The notes: generated by a model not told the origin, from the letters alone. DNA of 64,000 nt from Bacteroidales bacterium (GCA_017446745.1 JAFSQF010000004.1:60299-124298), one strand, 5' to 3'; counted from the first letter of the stretch, positions 26,801 through 35,533 are shown. Made by a program: numbers and translations.

Positions 26801-26837
26801 CGCAAGAGGGGGGGCTACAGCCCCCCTCTTGCGTTTT
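26801..26837. terminator. Bidirectional terminator between ccsBA and the lipid kinase
   Basis: CGCAAGAGGGGGG pairs with CCCCCCTCTTGCG around a short loop, followed by TTTTA on the plus side. The two genes converge on it. Confidence 0.9.
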
Positions 26838-27717
26838 ATGGGAGAATGACGCGGAGGCTTTTGCGATTGTTGACGAAATGAAGATGGCTCCCAAGGCGTT
26901 CCCCCTCCCCGTCCACGTTCACCCACTGCTCTTCGTTGTTCAGTACCTCCACTTCATGCGCCTTGAAAATCTCTACGTGCTGCGACAATTCGAAATGGTT
27001 CAGGTAGATGAGTGGCGCAGTCAGTGGTAGGTGTATCAGCGGAATCTTGTCAACAATGCAGACGTCTATCAGGCCGTCGTCAAGACGCGCAAGCGGGGCT
27101 ATGGCTGTGTTGAAACCGAACTGGTTGCTGTTGGCAAAAGAAATGAACCAGGCTCGTCGCTCTATCTCTCGCCCGTCAATCCGGAGGCGGTAGTCCTGCT
27201 CCTTGTATGTGGGATAGTCCGAAAGGATAATTTTCGCGTAGGCCTGAAAGCCACGCACCTTGGCCAGCTTCATCCGCCGCGCCACGCGCGCGTCGAACCC
27301 TATGCCTGCAATGCTGGCAACCACCCGCTCGTTCAGCGTGATGGTGTCTATCTCTCCTATCTTGAAATGGTTCAGCTTCTCTATGGCTTGCGCGGCATTC
27401 ATCGGAATCCCTAAGTTGCGGGCCAACCCGTTGCCCGAACCGCACGGAATAATACCCAGGGGGAGCGTGCTGCCCACCATGCCGGAAACAACATCGTTGA
27501 CGCTGCCGTCTCCCCCAACGGCCACGATGGCATCGTAGGTGCCTTCCCGTACGGCTTCCTCGGCCATCTGTGTGCCATGGTGTGCATGCTCGGTATAGCT
27601 CACGCTATAACTAAGCACCTCCTTGTCGATATGCTTCTCAAGCAACTCCTCTATCTTGCGTTGCTTGCCTATGCCCGATATGGGATTGACGATGACTAAT
27701 ATGTTGCGGCGGTTCAT
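26836..27717 (-). CDS. diacylglycerol kinase-like lipid kinase (YegS/DgkB family)
   Basis: A 293-residue kinase of the diacylglycerol or sphingosine kinase superfamily. It starts MNRRNILVIVNPISGIGKQR and has IVAVGGDGSVNDVVSGMVG (nucleotide loop GGDGS) and PLGIIPCGSGNGLARNLGIP. It transfers phosphate from ATP to a lipid hydroxyl. The ATG at 27717 overlaps the stop codon of gldB (stop at 27714-27716, ATGA), showing translational coupling; the larger frame starting at 28131 is an overlap shadow of gldB. Its neighbours are envelope and lipid-headgroup genes, so diacylglycerol, sphingoid base, or undecaprenol are plausible substrates. This gene ends at the strong hairpin 26801-26837, shared with the converging ccsBA. 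Confidence 0.92.
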   Translation of the reverse strand: MNRRNILVIVNPISGIGKQRKIEELLEKHIDKEVLSYSVSYTEHAHHGTQMAEEAVREGTYDAIVAVGGDGSVNDVVSGMVGSTLPLGIIPCGSGNGLARNLGIPMNAAQAIEKLNHFKIGEIDTITLNERVVASIAGIGFDARVARRMKLAKVRGFQAYAKIILSDYPTYKEQDYRLRIDGREIERRAWFISFANSNQFGFNTAIAPLARLDDGLIDVCIVDKIPLIHLPLTAPLIYLNHFELSQHVEIFKAHEVEVLNNEEQWVNVDGEGERLGSHLHFVNNRKSLRVILP

Positions 27718-28793
27718 GGCTTGTAGGATGAGGTGTTTAGAATGGCTTGCGAGTCGCTGTTCGCGAAGAGCTCGGACAGTGTGGCCCCACTCTTTCTCAT
27801 ATAGGCCCGCACGATCTGAAGCCCAAGATACTCGGGTGTGCGCGGCGCAGAATCCCTGAAAGCGTTCGTGAAAGGGGCTTCGTCGATGAAATTGTGATAT
27901 CGTGCGAAGTCTTTCTCGTAGAGGAGCGAGTGGCTGATGAAATACGACCAGAGCATCGCTTCGTTTTTCTCGCACCACTCGAGCTGCTGACGTGTGTAGC
28001 GCAGCTTTATATGGTCGGCAACTCCGGGGAAGACCAGGTCGAGATAGTAGAGGGCCTTGCCTTCCATCACCATGAGGTCCAGCAGGGTGACGTCGCACTC
28101 CTCTGGCGCTGCAATGAAATGGCGCGCCCACTCTGCCATAAGGTCCGTGGCCAGATAGGCTGTGTCGCTTTGCCTCACCAAATACTGCGGTAGGCCGAAA
28201 AACGAGTAGCGCTGCATCCCATCCACGGCATAAAGGTCCAGGCTGATCAGCGCGCTCTGCGTGCCTTTGTCAACAAGTATGCGGTTCTGATAGTCGAACA
28301 TCCCTGATATATAGGTGGCTATATGCTCCAGATGCATCGTGGGCATCAGCTCGTCGCTCTTTGCTATGGCTTTGCCCAGCTCGCGTTCCAGCCAATGGAG
28401 GTCGCCCATCTTCTGGTTGGTGATGGAATAGATCTGACGGACGACGCTGTCGGCGGCAAAGTCGTGGAATGTGGCCATATAGTTCTCGTCGCTGGGATAG
28501 ATGCGCAGCAGGGGGCTGCGATATTGCCCTTGAAAGTCGCTGAGGGCTTTCGGCAGGTCGGAGCTCGGCGTTTCGAACATGAGCTTGTCGAAACGCATGA
28601 TATCGACGGCCGCATTGTCGCTTCGGCAGGAAGAACAGAGGAGTGCGATGGCGAGGAGGGCCGGCAATAGGATGGCGCTGAGGCGGGTAGGAGGCAAAGC
28701 TTCCCAGCTTTGCCAAGTAGGAGGCAAAGCTTCCCTGCTTTGCCAAGTAGGAGGCAAAGCTTCCCAGCTTTGCCAAGAGTCTATCGAATGCAT
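27714..28793 (-). CDS. gldB: gliding motility/T9SS lipoprotein GldB with repeat-encoded N-terminal extension
   Basis: A 359-residue lipoprotein similar to GldB, which is essential for gliding in Flavobacterium and is present in T9SS-bearing Bacteroidota. Signal core LLPALLAIALLCSSC carries the lipobox. The body includes RFDKLMFETPSSDLPKALSD, GMFDYQNRILVDKGTQSALI and YRYTRQQ-like LRYTRQQLEWCEKNEAMLWS. The ATG at 28793 lies one base after the stop of the upstream gene. Between it and the signal core, residues 6-38 are coded by three copies of a 30-bp hairpin repeat (WQSWEALPPT). An internal TTG in the last copy could give a normal-length signal peptide instead. The ATGA overlap with the lipid kinase suggests coupling. 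Confidence 0.85.
   Translation of the reverse strand: MHSIDSWQSWEALPPTWQSREALPPTWQSWEALPPTRLSAILLPALLAIALLCSSCRSDNAAVDIMRFDKLMFETPSSDLPKALSDFQGQYRSPLLRIYPSDENYMATFHDFAADSVVRQIYSITNQKMGDLHWLERELGKAIAKSDELMPTMHLEHIATYISGMFDYQNRILVDKGTQSALISLDLYAVDGMQRYSFFGLPQYLVRQSDTAYLATDLMAEWARHFIAAPEECDVTLLDLMVMEGKALYYLDLVFPGVADHIKLRYTRQQLEWCEKNEAMLWSYFISHSLLYEKDFARYHNFIDEAPFTNAFRDSAPRTPEYLGLQIVRAYMRKSGATLSELFANSDSQAILNTSSYKP
28686..28780. repeat. family C hairpin repeat, three tandem copies inside gldB
   Basis: Three 30-bp copies (GGCAAAGCT/AGCTTTGCC, loop TCCC; the middle copy has one changed base, TGCTTTGCC). They are in frame with gldB on the minus strand and encode WQSWEALPPT. Confidence 0.92.
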
Positions 28794-28794
28794 A

Positions 28795-30603
28795 TTAAAG
28801 GCTTTTTAGGGTTTGTACCAGGTAGTGGTTGTCGTGACGGTCGCGTATGGCTATGCGGATATAGTTGGCTCCCGCAAAGGCTTTCTTCGTGCTGCAATCC
28901 TTGATGAGGATGCCGGCTTTGAGAAGCTCGAGGGCGAGCTGGTGCGACGTGAAGCGCCCCCTGAGCTTGCAGAGAAAATAGTTGGCCTGGCTGGGAAAGA
29001 CCTTGAGATAGGTCACTTGCTGCAGCTCTTGGAAGAAAAGCTCTCGCTCCTCCATGAACTGCTGGCAGGCAAGGCGGTAGTCGCTGCTGTACTTATGGTA
29101 GATCTGGAGGTAGTACTCGGCGAAGGAGTTGATGCTCCAAATCGCCACCTCTTTCTTGAGAGTGGCGATGAGGCCTGCGTCGCCGCAGGCAAGGACGCCC
29201 AGCCGCAGCCCCGGGACTCCGAAGCTCTTGCTGATGCTTTTTACTACCACGAGATGGGGGTTGGCCTGGAGTATGGCATCGTCGAAAAGGGTCTGTTTGC
29301 CCTCGACCTTGGCGAAGTCAACGAACGACTCGTCAACGAGGATGTTCACGCCACGCCCCTTGCCCCAGGCTATGAGGTCGAGGAGCTCGGCGTAGGGAAT
29401 ATAGTTGCCGGAGGGATTGTCGGGATTGATAATGAGGAGCGTGGAAATGTCGGCATTGTTGAAGTAGGCCTTGATGTCGGCAGCACTATAGTGGAAGTCG
29501 TCGCTGGGGGGTGTGTATGCCACGACTTTGTCGAGCGGAAGCCGGTTGGGGTATTCTTCGAACGAGGGCAGAACGATGCCAAGTCGGGCTACATGGTTCT
29601 CCATATAGGCTTTGATGAGCTCCGCGGCCCCGTTGCCAACGACAATATAGTCCTGGTCAACGTCGAAATAGCGCGAGGCCAACAGGGAGTTGACGCGCAT
29701 CCCCGACGGATATTGCCGCAGCAGGGTGTCGAAATTGGCCTTCAGCTCGTCGCACAAACGCTGGGGTGGAAAATAGGGGTTCACGAGATAGCAGAAGTCC
29801 AGCATCTTCGGATAACGCCAATAGCCGCCAAAGCGCGAGGCCACGGCACTGTAGTGCTGGTCGGCGGTCGCGGCGAAAATGGACGAGGCGATGTCGAGGT
29901 CCTGGATGTCGTCAATCTCGTACCATGACTCGCCATCCAGCGCGAGGGCCTTGAGCGGCGCCTCGTGGAGGTGGAGGATGATGCGAAGCACCTGCTCGTA
30001 GTAGGCGTTGTTGCCAACGGCGGTGGTGTAGGCATCGAGGAAGGGTATGTAGTAGCGTCGGGCGAACTCTTTGCTGAATTTGTAGATGTTGACGGTCTTG
30101 AAGTAGGTCGAGGCCTCGTCGAAGCGGAAGCCGTTCTTGTCGATGATTCGCGTGATGCGGTTCTCTTGGTCGATGGTTACCATGGTGCCCTCCATCCAGC
30201 TCTCGTAGTGGTCGACGAGGGCTATGTTGGGGAACGGGTCATCAACCAGTTTCTGCATGATGGCGGTGTCGAAAATGATGTCGGACTCCAGAAGGATGGT
30301 GTCGTCCTGCGTCATCAGCTCGCGGGCCAGGAAAAGGGAATAGATATTGTTGGTTTTGTCGTAGACCGGGTTGAGGATATAGTGGATGGGAATGCCGCTG
30401 TAGTTGTCGCCAAGATAATGCTTGACGTTGTCGCTCTTGTAACCCACCACCATGATGATGCGCTCCACGCCAACTTGCTTGAGGCTGGCCAGGGCGCGGT
30501 CGATAAGCTTGATGCCGTTCACTTCGAGCATGCACTTGGTGTTGTTGTGGGTGAGCTGGCCGAGGCGTTTACCCATGCCGGCCGCTAAGATTATAGCTTG
30601 CAT
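28795..30603 (-). CDS. fused nucleotidyltransferase (LicC/PntC-like) and PLP-dependent aminotransferase
   Basis: A 602-residue two-domain protein. Residues 1-235 are a nucleotidyltransferase: MQAIILAAGMGKRLGQLTHN, TKCMLEVNG, YKSDNVKHYLG and LLESDIIFD. This is closest in pattern to phosphocholine or aminoethylphosphonate cytidylyltransferases. Residues 245-602 are a fold type I PLP enzyme (HisC/CobD-like): NPDNPSGNYIPYAELLDL, DESFVDFAKVEG and the lysine in VVKSISKSFGVPGLRLGVLA. Fusion suggests one substrate is transaminated or decarboxylated and then CTP-activated. Neighbours are a flippase-like protein and a CDP-alcohol transferase, so a lipid or glycan headgroup is likely. It could be phosphonate (as in PntC), ethanolamine phosphate or another amine. 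Confidence 0.85.
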   Translation of the reverse strand: MQAIILAAGMGKRLGQLTHNNTKCMLEVNGIKLIDRALASLKQVGVERIIMVVGYKSDNVKHYLGDNYSGIPIHYILNPVYDKTNNIYSLFLARELMTQDDTILLESDIIFDTAIMQKLVDDPFPNIALVDHYESWMEGTMVTIDQENRITRIIDKNGFRFDEASTYFKTVNIYKFSKEFARRYYIPFLDAYTTAVGNNAYYEQVLRIILHLHEAPLKALALDGESWYEIDDIQDLDIASSIFAATADQHYSAVASRFGGYWRYPKMLDFCYLVNPYFPPQRLCDELKANFDTLLRQYPSGMRVNSLLASRYFDVDQDYIVVGNGAAELIKAYMENHVARLGIVLPSFEEYPNRLPLDKVVAYTPPSDDFHYSAADIKAYFNNADISTLLIINPDNPSGNYIPYAELLDLIAWGKGRGVNILVDESFVDFAKVEGKQTLFDDAILQANPHLVVVKSISKSFGVPGLRLGVLACGDAGLIATLKKEVAIWSINSFAEYYLQIYHKYSSDYRLACQQFMEERELFFQELQQVTYLKVFPSQANYFLCKLRGRFTSHQLALELLKAGILIKDCSTKKAFAGANYIRIAIRDRHDNHYLVQTLKSL

Positions 30604-30639
30604 AATCGCGTGTTTAACAGTTGATAACTATCTTCGTAG

Positions 30640-30725
30640 CCCCGGAGGGGCTTACTCTCAATAACCCCGCACATAGTGTGGGGCTGTTGACAACCAATAT
30701 TCTATGCGTTTCGTAGAAACGCGCT
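30640..30725. repeat. family I repeat, hairpins
   Basis: ACTCTCAATAACCCCGCACA then TAGTGTGGGG and TATGCGTTTCG. Contains GCCCCGGAGGGGC and CCCCGCACATAGTGTGGGG-type stems. The same sequence lies inverted at 53613-53680. It fills the 169-base gap between the flippase-like gene and the nucleotidyltransferase fusion. Confidence 0.85.
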
Positions 30726-30773
30726 CTCCTTTTATCCATCATATTACCTTATTTTTTTTATCCTTACCATTAC

Positions 30774-31811
30774 TTAATTCTTCACTTTCATAAGGATAAG
30801 GCCGACGATAATCCAGAAGATTTCGCGGACGCGAGTGAGGATACAGATGAATATGCCGAAGGCGGGAGGAATCCCCAGCATGGTGATGGCAAGTACGAAA
30901 CCGCCCTCCTGACCTCCGAGCTGCATGGGCAGGAAGCCCAGGAGGTTGGACATGATGGTGACTACTGTGAGGATGATGACGCTGTGGAGAAACACGGTCG
31001 CAAGCCCCGCGAAATCCCCCCCACCATCGATGCCGAACAGCAGCAGGGTGAACATGATCTCCAGACTTTGCACAAAACGCGACAGATACTCGGCCCCGAG
31101 GCTGCTATAGAACGTCCTCTTGTCCTGCTGGTTGAGGAGGGCTATCTGCTTGTCGACGTTCTCGAGACCCTCGCTGTGCTTGGTCATGAGCCTCTGAATC
31201 CAGCCCCCGATGAGGGGCCAGCGCGAAAGCCAACGCGTTATTTTAAGAACGAGCCCGTAGCGGTAGCCCAGCGAGAAGAGGAAAACGAGCCCGAGAATCA
31301 CGACGGTGCTGATGGCCGCGAGGATGATGTGGACCGTAGTCAGTTGGATGCTGCCATACAGGTGCAGTACGGCAAGGATGATGATGCCCGAAAGCCAGAA
31401 AAGGAAATGGGCTAGCATGTGCGTCATGACGTAGAGTATGACCGAGGAGGTGGCTCGCTGGTTGCCGATGTCTTTCGAGAGCTCCATGATGCGGTAGGGC
31501 TCCCCTCCCAGTCCGGCCACAGGGGTGGCGTAGTTGAGGGCATAGCCGGACAGGGTGAGCTTGAACATCCGCCACATGGGAATGTGGTCGTCGGGCTGCT
31601 TGACGCTCTTGGTTATCAGCCCCCAAGCCAATGCGTTGAGGGCATAGACCAGCGCCCAGATGCCTACGATGGGGAGGAGCCACCACCCAGCACTGCGGAT
31701 ATAGCCCCATAGCTCGACGAAGCTTACATCAAACGTAAAAAGCATCACCACGACTGCGATGACGCCTATTACGAAGAATATGTTTGTGATTCCTTTCTTT
31801 GTGAGTTTCAT
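30774..31811 (-). CDS. YbhN/UPF0104 family flippase-like membrane protein
   Basis: A 345-residue protein with about eight transmembrane helices, starting MKLTKKGITNIFFVIGVIAV. The conserved family blocks GYALNYATPVAGLGGEPYRI and a late FLPMQLGGQEGGFVLAITML are present; these match the lysylphosphatidylglycerol synthase transmembrane (YbhN, UPF0104) group, members of which move lipids or glycolipids across the membrane. It lacks the C-terminal synthase domain of MprF. It sits nine bases downstream of the CDP-alcohol transferase gene, so the two probably act on the same lipid. The 169-base gap to the nucleotidyltransferase fusion carries hairpin repeats. Substrate not known. Confidence 0.85.
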   Translation of the reverse strand: MKLTKKGITNIFFVIGVIAVVVMLFTFDVSFVELWGYIRSAGWWLLPIVGIWALVYALNALAWGLITKSVKQPDDHIPMWRMFKLTLSGYALNYATPVAGLGGEPYRIMELSKDIGNQRATSSVILYVMTHMLAHFLFWLSGIIILAVLHLYGSIQLTTVHIILAAISTVVILGLVFLFSLGYRYGLVLKITRWLSRWPLIGGWIQRLMTKHSEGLENVDKQIALLNQQDKRTFYSSLGAEYLSRFVQSLEIMFTLLLFGIDGGGDFAGLATVFLHSVIILTVVTIMSNLLGFLPMQLGGQEGGFVLAITMLGIPPAFGIFICILTRVREIFWIIVGLILMKVKN

Positions 31812-31820
31812 CTTTTTGGG

Positions 31821-32822
31821 CTAAAGGTCGGCAGCAGCACGACGGCAGAAGGCTTCGTGCCGATGGATGGTGTAGCGTTCGATGAGCGTGATCACGATTA
31901 TTTCGAAGAGGAAATACTCGAGGGGGAAGTCGAGTAGGCAGAAGAGGGCCAGGAAAAAGGTGCGGAAATTGAACACCAGCATGTGGGCGAAACGCATGGC
32001 TTTCTTGGACTGCTGGCGCAGCGCGTTACGCAGCTGCTGGGGTGCGTTGTCGAAGCTGCCATACTTGGCGTTGATGCGCGACATCAGGTTCTGGAACTCC
32101 GGGGTGCGTTTCTCCTGCTGCTCGGTATATTTGATGTAGGTCCTCTGCACCAGGCGCTCTATCCATGTGGCGGATGCCGGCATCTCGTCGAGGATCTGTC
32201 GCTGCTTGGCGGCGCTGTCGAGTTCGCAGTGCTCCATGCCTTTTGAGAAGAGTAGGTGGATCTGGACGTAGTAGTCGGCGGTGCGCTGCTGGCTGGCCAA
32301 GCAGATGGCTCCGGATAGGAAGGCGAGGAGGATGCATACGCCGGCACCAAGAAGAGCGCTGCTGTCGCTGAGCGGTATGCCGAGGAGCTCGTATTCGCGC
32401 CCATGGTAGAGGTAGAAGCGGTAGACGAGGGCAGCATAGATGGGTATATACCAGGCATAGCCCGCCGAGCCGTCGAGGATGCGCCCCAGCTTGCTATGCT
32501 TGCCAGTAAGGCGTGCCAGCTGGCCGTCGGTGCAGTCGAAGATGTAGGCCAGGAGCAGGAGCAGGATGCCTATCACGTTAGCCCAAACCCCGGCACCGTA
32601 GTAGTAGCTGGGCTGGGCAAAGAAGAAAAGACTTGCGGCTCCGACGAACATGGAGAGTATGGTGACGGCGTTGGGGTGGACGCCAAGGGCTGCAAAGAAC
32701 TTCACCCAGAGGAACGCCAATGGCCTCATGAGGTGCACGTCCACCCAGTCGTCGACTTCGTTGGACTTCAGCGAACTGGAATATTCGCGTCGGATGTTTT
32801 CTACGATTCCTTTACTGCTCAC
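31821..32822 (-). CDS. CDP-alcohol phosphatidyltransferase family protein (one catalytic Asp replaced)
   Basis: A 333-residue membrane protein. It has the CDP-alcohol transferase signature D-xx-DG-xx-AR-x8-G-xxx-D-xxx-D from FDCTDGQLARL to GRILDGSAGY; the last Asp, normally the catalytic base, is Gly here. The first three Asp residues (metal and CDP ligands) are kept. It would transfer a phospho-alcohol from CDP to a lipid acceptor in the inner membrane, or, given the missing Asp, could be altered in reaction. The start is GTG at 32822 within a GTGA overlap with the DUF349 stop. An operon with the flippase and, after 169 bases, the nucleotidyltransferase fusion points to one lipid-headgroup pathway. 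Confidence 0.87.
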   Translation of the reverse strand: MSSKGIVENIRREYSSSLKSNEVDDWVDVHLMRPLAFLWVKFFAALGVHPNAVTILSMFVGAASLFFFAQPSYYYGAGVWANVIGILLLLLAYIFDCTDGQLARLTGKHSKLGRILDGSAGYAWYIPIYAALVYRFYLYHGREYELLGIPLSDSSALLGAGVCILLAFLSGAICLASQQRTADYYVQIHLLFSKGMEHCELDSAAKQRQILDEMPASATWIERLVQRTYIKYTEQQEKRTPEFQNLMSRINAKYGSFDNAPQQLRNALRQQSKKAMRFAHMLVFNFRTFFLALFCLLDFPLEYFLFEIIVITLIERYTIHRHEAFCRRAAADL

Positions 32823-34825
32823 TCTGCTGCGTTTTCTTCTTTGTTATTTACTGTTTGGCCCTGTTGGGCGTTGTCGTCGTGGCTCTCCTTCATGGATTCG
32901 TCAAGCATCCGTATTTTGGCGTGAAGCAAAGCGATGTCCTGGCGTGCTTTTTGCATCTTGTGCTGGAACTCCTGCTTGAGGATGTCGGCTTGCTTCGAGC
33001 TGGCCAGGAAGCCGAGGTTGTTCTCCCATAGCGCCAGGTCGTTCTGGAGTTTCTGAATCTGGTCGACGAGGTTCTGCCTTTCGTTGGAGGAGGCCTTTCG
33101 GTCGGTGAGCACGTTACGGATGCGTTCGCGGTAGGCGGTGGCTTCGGCCTCGCGAGCCGTGATTTTCAGTTGTTCGAAGAGCTTGTTGAGGGTGGCGCGG
33201 TATTCGTCCTGAATGCGTTGCTTTTGGGCGATAGGCACGTGCCCCACCTCCATCCAGCGGCGCTGGAAATCCTTTATGGCCGTGAGGTTCTCCTCTTTGT
33301 CGGTGCCGAAGGTGTAGGCTTTCAGCTCAGCAAGGATGGCCTCTTTCTTTTCCAGGTTGTCTTTCTCAGTGCTGCGCAGGGTGGTGAAATACTCTTTCTT
33401 GTTGGCGAAGAACTCGTCGCAGGCTCCGCGGAAGCGCTGCCATATCTTCTCGTGCATTTTCTTGCCTACCGGCCCGATCTGCTTCCACTGCTCCTGAAGG
33501 TTGAGGATTTCTTCGGTGGCTTTCTTCCAGTCGTCGCGTTTGGCAATGGCTTCGGCCTGGATGCACAGCTCGATTTTCTTGTTCAGGTTCTCGGAATATT
33601 CGTCCTTAATGGTGTCGAAGAACTTTTTCTTGTCGGCATAGAACTGGTCGATGGTGCCCTTGAACTGCTTCCACAGCTCTTCGTTGCGTTGCCGTTGGGC
33701 CGCCCCTATGGTCTTCCAGATTTTGAAGGTCTCGTCGATGGCGGTGGTGGCCTCTGTCCAGCCCTTAGGCGTTGTGGGCTTCTGGCTGGTGAGGTCTATC
33801 ACCTGTTGGAGGAGTGCCTCTTTGGCCAGTTGGTTTTTCTCCATCTCGTCGCGCCGCTGTTCGTAGTATTCGCGCCGCCGCTGGTCAATCTGGGAGGCGG
33901 CGTTGCGGAAGCGCGTCCATATTTCGTCGTTGAGCTCCACGGGAACGGGGCCTATCTCGCGCCACTGCTCGCGGAGGCTTTGGAGCCCCTGTGCGGCTTT
34001 GGATATGGAGGGCTCCAGTATGAGCTCCTCGGCTTTCTCGCAGAGCTGGGTCTTGCTCTCCAGGTTTTTCTTCTGGTCGAGGAGCATGAGTTCTTTGTTC
34101 ATCTTCACCTTGCTGAAGAATTGCTCCACAAGGAAATGGTAGTTTTGCCAGAGGCCGTTGAGCTCCGAGCGTGGAACCTCGCCGATTGCTTTCCAGCGGT
34201 CTTGGATGGCGTTGAAAGCGTCGTACGAGGCGCGCAGCGTCTCGCCTTCGCTGTTGATAAGCTGGCGGAGCTCGTCGAGAATGGCGTTTTTTTGCTGCAG
34301 GTTGTTCTGCTTCTGGGCCTCGAGCTCGTCTATATGTTTTTGTCTACGTTCGCGGTAGATATTGTAGGCTTTTCTGTAGGCTTCGGCAACGGCGTCGTCG
34401 GAGCTGACATATTCGTCTTTGTTGCCCCCATCTTCGATGAATTTCTCAAAAGCGGCTTTTTTTACGGCCTTGTCGGCTTCGTTGAAGGCTATCTTCAGGT
34501 CGCCGACACGGTTTTTGATGGCGGTGATGTCGTCCGTAAGGAGTAGTTGGTTGAGTGCTTCCACCATCTCTTCGCGGCTCATGGCGGTGTAGTCCTCATG
34601 GGGCTCTTCTTCTACGAGCTCGTCGGTCTCTTGGGGGCTTGCTGGATTTGATGGGTCTTCTGTTTGTTCAGAATTGTCGGTGGCTTCAGCAGACGTGTCT
34701 GCCAGGGGTTGCTGGGTGTTGTCAGAAACGGTTTCCTCTGGGGCTGCCGTGATGGTTTCGGGCTCCATTACTTCGTTCTGCATTTCTTTTGGTTCTTCCA
34801 TTTTAGAAAGGTGTTTGTGGTACAA
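32819..34825 (-). CDS. DUF349-repeat protein
   Basis: A 668-residue acidic, coiled-coil-rich cytosolic protein. It carries about six DUF349 repeats with the shared pattern W+..G.vp...n..lW..F (for example RWKAIGEVPRSELNGLWQNY, QWREIGPVPVELNDEIWTRF and QWKQIGPVGKKMHEKIWQRF). The N-terminal 100 residues are Glu-rich and disordered. DUF349 proteins are found widely in Bacteroidota; no biochemical activity is established. The start could be the ATG at 34825 or 34801 (MEEPKEM). A promoter with matched -7 and -33 boxes lies upstream (34887-34918). It is the first gene of a minus-strand group, and its stop overlaps the GTG start of the CDP-alcohol transferase. Confidence 0.9.
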   Translation of the reverse strand: MYHKHLSKMEEPKEMQNEVMEPETITAAPEETVSDNTQQPLADTSAEATDNSEQTEDPSNPASPQETDELVEEEPHEDYTAMSREEMVEALNQLLLTDDITAIKNRVGDLKIAFNEADKAVKKAAFEKFIEDGGNKDEYVSSDDAVAEAYRKAYNIYRERRQKHIDELEAQKQNNLQQKNAILDELRQLINSEGETLRASYDAFNAIQDRWKAIGEVPRSELNGLWQNYHFLVEQFFSKVKMNKELMLLDQKKNLESKTQLCEKAEELILEPSISKAAQGLQSLREQWREIGPVPVELNDEIWTRFRNAASQIDQRRREYYEQRRDEMEKNQLAKEALLQQVIDLTSQKPTTPKGWTEATTAIDETFKIWKTIGAAQRQRNEELWKQFKGTIDQFYADKKKFFDTIKDEYSENLNKKIELCIQAEAIAKRDDWKKATEEILNLQEQWKQIGPVGKKMHEKIWQRFRGACDEFFANKKEYFTTLRSTEKDNLEKKEAILAELKAYTFGTDKEENLTAIKDFQRRWMEVGHVPIAQKQRIQDEYRATLNKLFEQLKITAREAEATAYRERIRNVLTDRKASSNERQNLVDQIQKLQNDLALWENNLGFLASSKQADILKQEFQHKMQKARQDIALLHAKIRMLDESMKESHDDNAQQGQTVNNKEENAAE

Positions 34826-34886
34826 TTACTTGTTTAATAGTAGAATAGACGTGAATTTGCGTTTTTTTTGATGCAAAATCAAGATG

Positions 34887-34918
34887 CAAAAGTACAAAAA
34901 AAACTATTCTGCACAAAA
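34887..34918 (-). promoter_or_regulatory. Promoter of the DUF349 group
   Basis: On the minus strand TTTTG (34914-34918) then TACTTTTG (34887-34894), a full -7 match; spacing a little wide. The gene starts at 34825. Confidence 0.55.
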
Positions 34919-34921
34919 TTT

Positions 34922-35533
34922 TCAGACCACATCGAAGTTTGGTATGAGGTGGTCCACGGCCAAAATGAGGTCGGACAGGTAGTCTTTCTGCTCTTTAAGA
35001 AAGAGGCTTTGCTTCTTTTTAAGGGCCTCGTTGACGTTGGTTTGCGGGAAGTACGAGGTCTGCGGATATTCGGCATCGCTGTAGTCGAAATAGGCGCTCT
35101 CCAATATGCCGGAATCCACGAAACATTTTATCTCGGGGCTTTTATCTTCATTCCCGAAAAGGGAGGGAGGCTCGAGGTCCTGCTGGATGCGGCGTGAGGT
35201 TTCGTGTCCGTTGGGCCCCATGACGAGTAGCACTTTGTCGAAGTAGGCGTTGGCGCGCTCCGCTCCAGGTGTGGTCTGGCCGTTTTCGATAAAGAAATAG
35301 GTGGTGTGCATCACAGCGTCGACATAAGAATAGACTATGCATTTCGTGGTGGCTTTTTTCTTTTTCAAGCTCACGCACTCTTGTCGTTGCAACTTAAGCT
35401 GGTAGAGCTCGTTGAGGAAGAACGCGAACGTGAAGGAGGGTATGTGGGTGTTCCACATCACTACCCCGGTTGATTCAAAAATCTCGTCGAAGTATTCTTC
35501 GTAGTCCCAATCCAGTTTTTCTTGTTTTGCCAT
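34922..35533 (-). CDS. hypothetical protein, IPExxxVDY-like
   Basis: A 203-residue cytosolic protein. The sequence KLDWDYEEYFDEIFESTGV followed by FLNELYQLKLQRQ resembles the start of the small Bacteroidota family named after IPExxxVDY, but the naming motif itself is not seen, so the match is weak. No catalytic motif or membrane segment is evident; the C-terminal half is KKKQSLFLKEQKDY, basic and helical. It starts 45 bases downstream of the radical SAM gene on the same strand, and its 3' end at 34922 abuts the promoter of the DUF349 gene, so the transcript may be short. Function not known. Confidence 0.7.
   Translation of the reverse strand: MAKQEKLDWDYEEYFDEIFESTGVVMWNTHIPSFTFAFFLNELYQLKLQRQECVSLKKKKATTKCIVYSYVDAVMHTTYFFIENGQTTPGAERANAYFDKVLLVMGPNGHETSRRIQQDLEPPSLFGNEDKSPEIKCFVDSGILESAYFDYSDAEYPQTSYFPQTNVNEALKKKQSLFLKEQKDYLSDLILAVDHLIPNFDVV

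Noticed and set aside
27720-28131. N-terminal extension of the lipid kinase frame
   Set aside because: The extension is antisense-like, out of frame in gldB; the ATGA overlap at 27714-27717 gives the natural start.
33170-34546. 458-residue plus-strand open frame
   Set aside because: Lies antisense to the DUF349 protein; composition is typical of a complement of coiled coil.
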